Shown here: piece after piece, positions 59,095 through 64,000 of the stretch
Layout: every line of letters begins with the position of its first letter
Numbering within the stretch: position 1 is the stretch's first letter
Source of the DNA: an uncultured Bacilli bacterium
GTDB taxonomy: Bacteria; Bacillota_I; Bacilli_A; RFN20; CAG-449
DNA length: 64,000 nucleotides
Reading direction: 5' to 3'
NCBI GenBank assembly: GCA_944332075.1
Contig: CALVJL010000005.1
Coordinates: 49,359 to 113,358, forward strand
Position numbers and translations under genes: made by a program
The notes under the pieces: model-generated
The model's database searches: none
What the model saw: the letters and a program-made list of their open reading frames with translations, nothing else
Told to the model about the DNA's origin: nothing

Positions 59095-60348
59095 ATGGTT
59101 GATTATAAAAAAATATTTGATTATATGTTTAATAATATTTATTTAACTCCGCGTGATTTAATGTATAACACAAAATATAATTTTTGTCTCAATGTGAATG
59201 AATTTAATCAGCTATTAAAATATAAAGAAGAAAAAGTACTTAATAAAGATGATTCTCGTTTTGAAATTCCTAATTTATTAAGCTATAACAATCAGCAACC
59301 ATTTTTTGTTATCTGCGAGGAATTAAATAGTAATCTTTTAACTATTCAAAACCTTATAGAGGAAGATATAAATCAGAACGGAAATTTAGTAACAACAAGA
59401 TTTTTTCTAGATATTTTAAAATCGAGAATATATTCAGAAATTGAAGGTACTTTATCTGTCGAAGGTGTTAATACTACGAGAAAAAGGATAAAAGAAATTA
59501 TTAAAAGCGAAGTGCCATTGAAAGAACATAATGACTATATAATTAAAAATATGTATGAAGGTATTAAGTTTGTCTTAACCAAGCCTGATTTTAATAAAGA
59601 AAATTTACATCGCCTTTATCAATTATTAAGCGATGGTCTATTAGAGGAAGACTATCAGCTGCGCGAAGGTGATTACTATCGTTATGATGATGTTGAAGTC
59701 GATAATTATATGGGCTGCCCACCTAGTAAGATAGAAATGTGTATGAATTCTTTGTTTGAATATGTTAATAATGTTTTGCATAGCAAAAATTCGCTAAAAA
59801 AATTTTTCTTACCGCATATCGCTCATTATTATTTAGTCTACATTCATCCTTACTTTGATTATAATGGCCGGACGGCGAGGATGGTTTCTTTTTGGTTAAG
59901 CATATTATCTAATATAGATCAGATGTTATTTATTTCTGAGGCAATTGATCAAACTAAAAGCAGTTATTATATCGCATTAAGAAATAGCCGTGATAGCCAT
60001 AATGACATGACGTATTTTTTGATTTATTTATTCTCCGTTGCGGTTAATTATTATAATTGTTACAAAAATATTGAAGTAATTGATCAAAATTTAAAAAATG
60101 ATGGCATCGTTTTAACTGAAACTGATCGCGCGTACTTAAAAAAGATTCTCATATCGTATAATGGCAGTTTTATTTATAGTGATTTTATTAAATGGATTAA
60201 ATCTGATATGTCCAAGCAAGCGGCATTTAAGATACTAAATAAATATGTCGATTATGGCATTTTAAAAGTGCGTAAAGGGAAATCTAATAATAAACTTTAC
60301 GAGATTAATACTTCACAAGTTCCATATATAATGAAAAGAATTAATTAA
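59095..60348 (+). CDS. Fic-family protein with winged-helix C-terminus
   Basis: 417 residues from ATG 59095, 8 nt after GGAGG; ATG 59080 overlaps that site. An N-terminal helical part has RIYSEIEGTLSVEG, the place of the inhibitory S/T-x-x-x-E-G helix, although the first position is Tyr. The Fic core carries HPYFDYNGRTAR (His251 to Arg262); the usual Gly before Asn is Tyr256. A winged helix (about 345-410, AAFKILNKYVDYGILKVRKG) ends the protein. Fic enzymes transfer AMP or other nucleotide parts to protein Tyr, Ser or Thr. This layout is frequent in self-regulating Fic-wHTH proteins, which agrees with the repeats at its promoter. Confidence 0.9.
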   Translation: MVDYKKIFDYMFNNIYLTPRDLMYNTKYNFCLNVNEFNQLLKYKEEKVLNKDDSRFEIPNLLSYNNQQPFFVICEELNSNLLTIQNLIEEDINQNGNLVTTRFFLDILKSRIYSEIEGTLSVEGVNTTRKRIKEIIKSEVPLKEHNDYIIKNMYEGIKFVLTKPDFNKENLHRLYQLLSDGLLEEDYQLREGDYYRYDDVEVDNYMGCPPSKIEMCMNSLFEYVNNVLHSKNSLKKFFLPHIAHYYLVYIHPYFDYNGRTARMVSFWLSILSNIDQMLFISEAIDQTKSSYYIALRNSRDSHNDMTYFLIYLFSVAVNYYNCYKNIEVIDQNLKNDGIVLTETDRAYLKKILISYNGSFIYSDFIKWIKSDMSKQAAFKILNKYVDYGILKVRKGKSNNKLYEINTSQVPYIMKRIN

Positions 60349-60423
60349 AAAGTACTATATAGTTATGATTATAAAGCTTTATTAATATTAAATGCTTTTA
60401 TTGTTAAATTGATTATATAATAA

Positions 60424-60456
60424 AAAACCCTTAAGCTATTTTGCTTTAGGGGTTTT
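60424..60456. terminator. Bidirectional terminator
   Basis: The arms 60424-60436 and 60443-60456 (AAAACCC... and ...GGGGTTTT) form a long stem with one bulge, with A and T runs outside. It separates the converging Fic and lipoprotein genes. Confidence 0.8.
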
Positions 60457-60475
60457 ATATTATTTAACTTGATAA

Positions 60476-62413
60476 TTATAAAATAACGATATCGGCTTTG
60501 AAACTTCCATAGAAGGTGTTTGATCCTTCAACATGTAAAGTGTTTTCATTAGTTATTGATAAAGTTATTTGCGAAACATTAGTGATAAATGCATCAGCTG
60601 GGAAAGTGAATAAAGAAGCGAGTAAAGACAAGATTGCATCATCATTTATGATATAGTCACCTTGCAAAGTTGCTTCGCCTTTTAAATTATCGGCATCGAT
60701 TGCTGGCATAGTCGTGAAGACATCATTATTTGCCATATCACCTTCGAAAGTTTCACTAAAGATTTCTTCTTCACCATTTAAGGTATATTTGCTTAAAACG
60801 CCGTTATTCATCTTATAGCCATAAGATTTGGTGGAGTCGGTTAAGTTTTCTACGAAATAGTTATCAGAAGATACGCTTATTTTTAAACTTCCAACAGAGC
60901 TAAGAGCTGGGGCAAAAGATGAGAAGCTGTTAGTTAAAGAAATTTGATAAGTTGCAGCTGCTTGAATCTTTTTGATCATATCAACTAAAGCAGAGATATC
61001 AGAGGCATCATGGTTTTTAATTGTTTCGATATAATCGCTGATTACTGTATTTTCAGTTGTCTTGATTTTTGTAATCTTAACATTGAAATCAGCTTCGCTT
61101 TCAATATGTAAGGTAAAGGATAAAGAATCATCTTCAATTTCAGTAAAGATTGCATAATCGGTACTAACGTTGACAGATGGGAAGAAAGCAGTTGAATGGA
61201 CTAAATTATATAAGCTGCTTAAGAATGAGACATTGTTAGCTAATTTAAGACCATCAGCAGTTTGCTCTAATTGAATATCGCTTAAGTTAATGTTTTTGAA
61301 ATTGTGAACAGAAGAAACATTGTCCCAGAATGATTTTGAAGTTGTAGAAGTATAGGAAATTTCATTTCCGAGCACTACTTCTCCCTCGGACATAGTGAAG
61401 TTATATGCGTGATCAGGAACATTGAGATAACCTTTACTGGAAGAAGGTGTATTAACATTTTCGGAATAGTAGTAGTCATTAGTTACGGTATCAATATAGT
61501 GATTAGAGGATGTTGTAACTTCTAAAGTATAGTTGTTGCTATCTTTTAAAGTTTGTAAGACCGAGATTAATGCATCAGCATCATTAGTGGCAGCACTTCC
61601 TCCGTTAGCGATATATTCGTCGATATGCGGAATTACTGTTTCACCGATGGCTTCTAGGGTTCCATAGCAGCTGCCGGTATATTTATCGTTTCCTTCTGGA
61701 GTAAAGGTAACAGTGGAAATAAAACTGTTTTCACCGGTTACTTCGACTTCAACGGTGACATAAGGCATGACGTAAACATCTGCATAGCCAGCTAAAGCGG
61801 CAAAGAGTAATTTGTTGCTGTCATCGGTGATTTTGTAATGGTTATCCGCGGACGGGGTATCAGCAAAGGCGTTGATATTAAAATCAGCAAAGCTAATAAT
61901 TGCGTTAGCCCATAAACCAGTTACGATATTGCCGGTTGTATTACGGTAATAATCACCTGGAACGATTTCATCATCTTCAATAGCAAAGCTAAATACTTGA
62001 CCTTTTGAATCTTCAGCATAGCCATAATCAACGGCTGAATCAATTGAAGGATTAACGTAGTCAACGTAATAAGCATTTTCGGTATAATACATATTAGTTG
62101 TCATATCGAAAATCTCATCATACATTGAGTATGTATAGTTATTTAATGCGCTGATATTGGTCATAACTTCCCTTAATGATGGATAAGCTGGGACGGAAAC
62201 AGAACTATTAGATGAGTTAGAAGATGAAGTGTTTTCTGAACCACTAGTAACATTGCTAGTTGAACTAGATGAGCCATTAGACGAACTATCAGATGAACCA
62301 GACGATACGCTTGGCATAGATGATCCGCTAGTGACAGACGATTGACCGTTGTTACAAGCTGTAAGAGCAAATAACGGTAATATAGAGACAAAAATTAAAG
62401 CTTTTTTGTTCAT
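60476..62413 (-). CDS. Large Ser-rich lipoprotein with three related domains
   Basis: 645 residues. Lipobox LTAC (Cys20), then about 55 residues of Ser/Gly/Asn/Thr. The rest is three copies of a domain of 170-200 residues. Each begins with a helix and N-Y-T or T-Y-Q strand (LNNYTYSMYDEIFD, SNNYTLEVTTSSNHY, AATYQISLTNSFS), then a D-N-Y-Y/V-E-N strand pair, a K-G-Y or Y-G-Y turn, and an E-x-x-x-G turn. The lipoprotein at 12443 has one copy of the same domain. Family and function unknown; surface position is certain from the lipobox. GGAGGA precedes the start. Confidence 0.78.
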   Translation of the reverse strand: MNKKALIFVSILPLFALTACNNGQSSVTSGSSMPSVSSGSSDSSSNGSSSSTSNVTSGSENTSSSNSSNSSVSVPAYPSLREVMTNISALNNYTYSMYDEIFDMTTNMYYTENAYYVDYVNPSIDSAVDYGYAEDSKGQVFSFAIEDDEIVPGDYYRNTTGNIVTGLWANAIISFADFNINAFADTPSADNHYKITDDSNKLLFAALAGYADVYVMPYVTVEVEVTGENSFISTVTFTPEGNDKYTGSCYGTLEAIGETVIPHIDEYIANGGSAATNDADALISVLQTLKDSNNYTLEVTTSSNHYIDTVTNDYYYSENVNTPSSSKGYLNVPDHAYNFTMSEGEVVLGNEISYTSTTSKSFWDNVSSVHNFKNINLSDIQLEQTADGLKLANNVSFLSSLYNLVHSTAFFPSVNVSTDYAIFTEIEDDSLSFTLHIESEADFNVKITKIKTTENTVISDYIETIKNHDASDISALVDMIKKIQAAATYQISLTNSFSSFAPALSSVGSLKISVSSDNYFVENLTDSTKSYGYKMNNGVLSKYTLNGEEEIFSETFEGDMANNDVFTTMPAIDADNLKGEATLQGDYIINDDAILSLLASLFTFPADAFITNVSQITLSITNENTLHVEGSNTFYGSFKADIVIL

Positions 62414-62556
62414 AGAAATCCTCCTTTAAATATTAACTTTACTAATATTAGCAAAATTTAATTAATTATACATAACTTGAGAAAAAATAATTGTTTTTTA
62501 TATAAAAATAATTAATTTGTCGGAATTTAAATATTTATTTATATTTATTCAAACTA

Positions 62557-62562
62557 TATAAT
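62557..62562 (+). promoter_or_regulatory. -10 element of the ybaK operon
   Basis: TATAAT at 62557-62562; GGGAGAG lies about 6 nt before ATG 62595. Confidence 0.5.
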
Positions 62563-62594
62563 ATAGGCGGTTTAAAGCAGAAAAGGGAGAGATT

Positions 62595-63059
62595 ATGGAA
62601 AAAACATTAGTTATGAAAATGCTAGACAGCAAAAAGATACCATATCAGGTCAAAGATTATTCTTCGACTCCTTATGTTGACGCGAAAGAGGTTGCAGCTT
62701 GTTTAGGACAAGATTTAAATAAAGTTTATAAAACCTTAGTAACAGTGGGAAAATCAAAAAAATATTATGTCTTTGTCGTTCCTGCTGATCACGAATTAGA
62801 TTTAAAAAAGGCAGCTAAGGTAACTAATGAGAAGAATATTGAAATGATTCATCAAAAAGAATTATTACCTTTAACTGGATATATCCACGGTGGCTGCTCA
62901 CCTATTGGAATGAAAAAACTTTTTCCGACATATATTGCTTCTCAGGCAGAAAATCTTTCTACTTTCTTTGTTTCAGGTGGAAAAGTAGGTTTTCAAATTG
63001 AAATTAATCCTCAAGATTTAGTTAAATTAGTTAGAGCGCGTTTTGCAGATATTATATGA
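62595..63059 (+). CDS. ybaK: YbaK/EbsC-type Cys-tRNA(Pro) deacylase
   Basis: 154 residues, standard length. KTLVTVG with the Lys that binds the substrate, YVFVVPADHELDLKKAAK, and GYIHGGCSPIGMKK with the GxxGGxSP-type loop (Gly-Gly-Cys-Ser-Pro) identify the family. The enzyme hydrolyses Cys mischarged on tRNA-Pro, in the cytoplasm. Its stop overlaps the start of the aldo-keto reductase gene (ATGA), so the two are translationally coupled, although they share no known pathway. Confidence 0.95.
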   Translation: MEKTLVMKMLDSKKIPYQVKDYSSTPYVDAKEVAACLGQDLNKVYKTLVTVGKSKKYYVFVVPADHELDLKKAAKVTNEKNIEMIHQKELLPLTGYIHGGCSPIGMKKLFPTYIASQAENLSTFFVSGGKVGFQIEINPQDLVKLVRARFADII

Positions 63060-63925
63060 AATACTTTACTCTGGGTGACAAGAAACTTTCAAGAATTTGC
63101 TTAGGAACGATGAATTTCGGGCAATTAGGTGAAGATAAAGCAAAAGAAATACTTGAATATGCTTATTCGTTGGGTATTAACTTTTTTGATACGGCTAATT
63201 GCTATAGCGAATCATTAAGTGAAATTTATCTCGGTAAAATTATTAATAAGTTTTCAAGAGACAAAATTTTTATAACTAGCAAAGTATATTTTAATGATGG
63301 AAAATTATCTTATGGGGGAATTATTAAATCAGTTACTGATTCTCTAAAAAGATTAAACACAAGTTATCTTGATTTACTTCTTTTGCATCGCTTTGATAAA
63401 GATACTTCTCCACGTGAAACTTTCAAATCCTTAAAAGAATTAAAAGATGCGGGAAAAGTTAAACATTTCGGTATTTCTTCAATGACTAAAACACAAGCGG
63501 AAATATATTTTAAAGAAGCTAAAGATAATCAGTTATCATTAGAAGTTCTTCAGCATAATTACTCTTTAATGGAAAGAGAAGAAAATAATGATTTAATGCC
63601 GTTGATTGATAAATATCATTTATTATGCACGCCTTATTCACCTTTAGCAGGTGGACTTCTCTGCTTTTATGAAAAAACAGATAATATCAATGATGAAGTA
63701 AGAAAAAGAGTTAAAGAAATCAGTAAAAAGTATAACGTTAATATGTCAACTATTGCTTTAGCTTATTTGCTTCAACAAAATTATGTTAAAGCAGTGATAA
63801 TCGGAGCTAGCGAAAAATGTCATATCGATGATGCCGCGTTAGCTTTATCATTAACTTTAAGCGAAGAAGAATTAAATTATTTAGATGAGGTGTATATTTC
63901 TCATCAACATGAAATAAATACTTAA
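63056..63925 (+). CDS. Aldo/keto reductase
   Basis: 289 residues of an (alpha/beta)8 NADPH-dependent reductase. The catalytic tetrad is visible: Asp and Tyr in FFDTANCYSE, Lys in ITSKVY and His in LLLHRFD. The cofactor end is VIIGASEKCHIDD. The TYSLL-type HNYSLMERE strand is as in AKR families acting on small carbonyls. It reduces an aldehyde or ketone in the cytoplasm; the substrate is unknown. It is coupled to ybaK by ATGA overlap. Confidence 0.92.
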   Translation: MKYFTLGDKKLSRICLGTMNFGQLGEDKAKEILEYAYSLGINFFDTANCYSESLSEIYLGKIINKFSRDKIFITSKVYFNDGKLSYGGIIKSVTDSLKRLNTSYLDLLLLHRFDKDTSPRETFKSLKELKDAGKVKHFGISSMTKTQAEIYFKEAKDNQLSLEVLQHNYSLMEREENNDLMPLIDKYHLLCTPYSPLAGGLLCFYEKTDNINDEVRKRVKEISKKYNVNMSTIALAYLLQQNYVKAVIIGASEKCHIDDAALALSLTLSEEELNYLDEVYISHQHEINT

Positions 63926-63979
63926 ATAAAAATTTGATAACATTAGTCAAGCATAATTTATTAAACATTAGATAGTATC

Positions 63980-63995
63980 TTTTCCCACGGGAAAA
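63980..63995. repeat. Short palindrome at the window end
   Basis: TTTTCCC (63980-63986) and GGGAAAA (63989-63995) around AC. The loop is too small for a normal terminator; it may be an operator for the next gene, outside the window. Confidence 0.35.
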
Positions 63996-64000
63996 TAACA

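Noticed and set aside
1..64000. Genetic code 4 (TGA as Trp), considered because of the Mollicutes-like gene content
   Set aside because: Several conserved genes end at TGA, with ATGA overlaps to the next gene, and all conserved Trp are TGG.
1..64000. CRISPR array or prophage
   Set aside because: No regularly spaced repeats of 25-40 nt and no capsid, terminase or portal genes were seen.

Overview
The window is AT-rich DNA from a low-GC Gram-positive bacterium. TGA serves as a stop codon (for example at 10335-10337, 29765-29767 and 63057-63059) and Trp is TGG, so this is the standard bacterial code and not Mycoplasma or Spiroplasma. Ser-rich lipoproteins, DisA_N/CdaA, DegV, a CsbB/YfhO-like pair, a SipW-type signal peptidase and a beta-glucan/xylose gene set fit an uncultured, probably gut-dwelling lineage of Bacilli (RF39, Erysipelotrichales or Acholeplasma-like). 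That placement is an inference from gene content; no rRNA is present.

Layout. 1-9.3 kb: end of a polyprenyl-phosphate glycosyltransferase coupled to a YfhO-type glycosyl transferase, the diadenylate cyclase cdaA, deoD, a NERD-like protein, a HAD phosphatase and two membrane proteins, one possibly a decayed GGDEF-EAL protein. 9.4-13.6 kb: tRNA-Ser, HxlR regulator/cupin pair, SPL-like radical SAM protein, a broken flavodoxin gene and a lipoprotein gene with a frameshifted signal peptide. 13.7-20.4 kb: heterodimeric ABC exporter, thioredoxin, aminopeptidase P, an adenine methylase.

20.8-28.6 kb is the most distinctive locus: seven same-strand genes with a SipW-type signal peptidase carrying a long extra cytoplasmic tail, five small paralogous exported proteins, and one 804-residue exported protein. 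All six exported proteins have a TasA/camelysin-like signal (G-x-G-F-S-A-W or close variants). It reads as a dedicated surface-fibre or matrix export system. It is followed by a luxE-luxC-like pair without luciferase, tRNA-Gly, DegV, TraX and CPBP genes, and then a chain of overlapping genes: a 1670-residue repeat protein, YigZ, Mrp and a thioredoxin-like lipoprotein. malQ, acpP, tRNA-Asn and tRNA-Glu complete the stretch to 43.5 kb.

43.5-49 kb is an island of debris directly abutting tRNA-Glu: a transposase fragment, an element with terminal inverted repeats coding for a recombinase/AlbA_2 chimera, and the remains of a xylA-xylB operon. 46.3-58 kb is a beta-glucan locus: GH16 lipoprotein, a membrane-anchored GH3 enzyme with permuted domain order behind a CcpA-type cre site, two CBM-like lipoproteins and a LytTR/GHKL two-component system. 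The window ends with a Fic protein preceded by direct repeats, a repeat-containing lipoprotein, YbaK and an aldo-keto reductase.

Regulatory style: many promoters have an extended -10 (TGnTATAAT), and several genes begin within about 10 nt of the predicted transcription start, so part of this genome is probably read from leaderless mRNAs.
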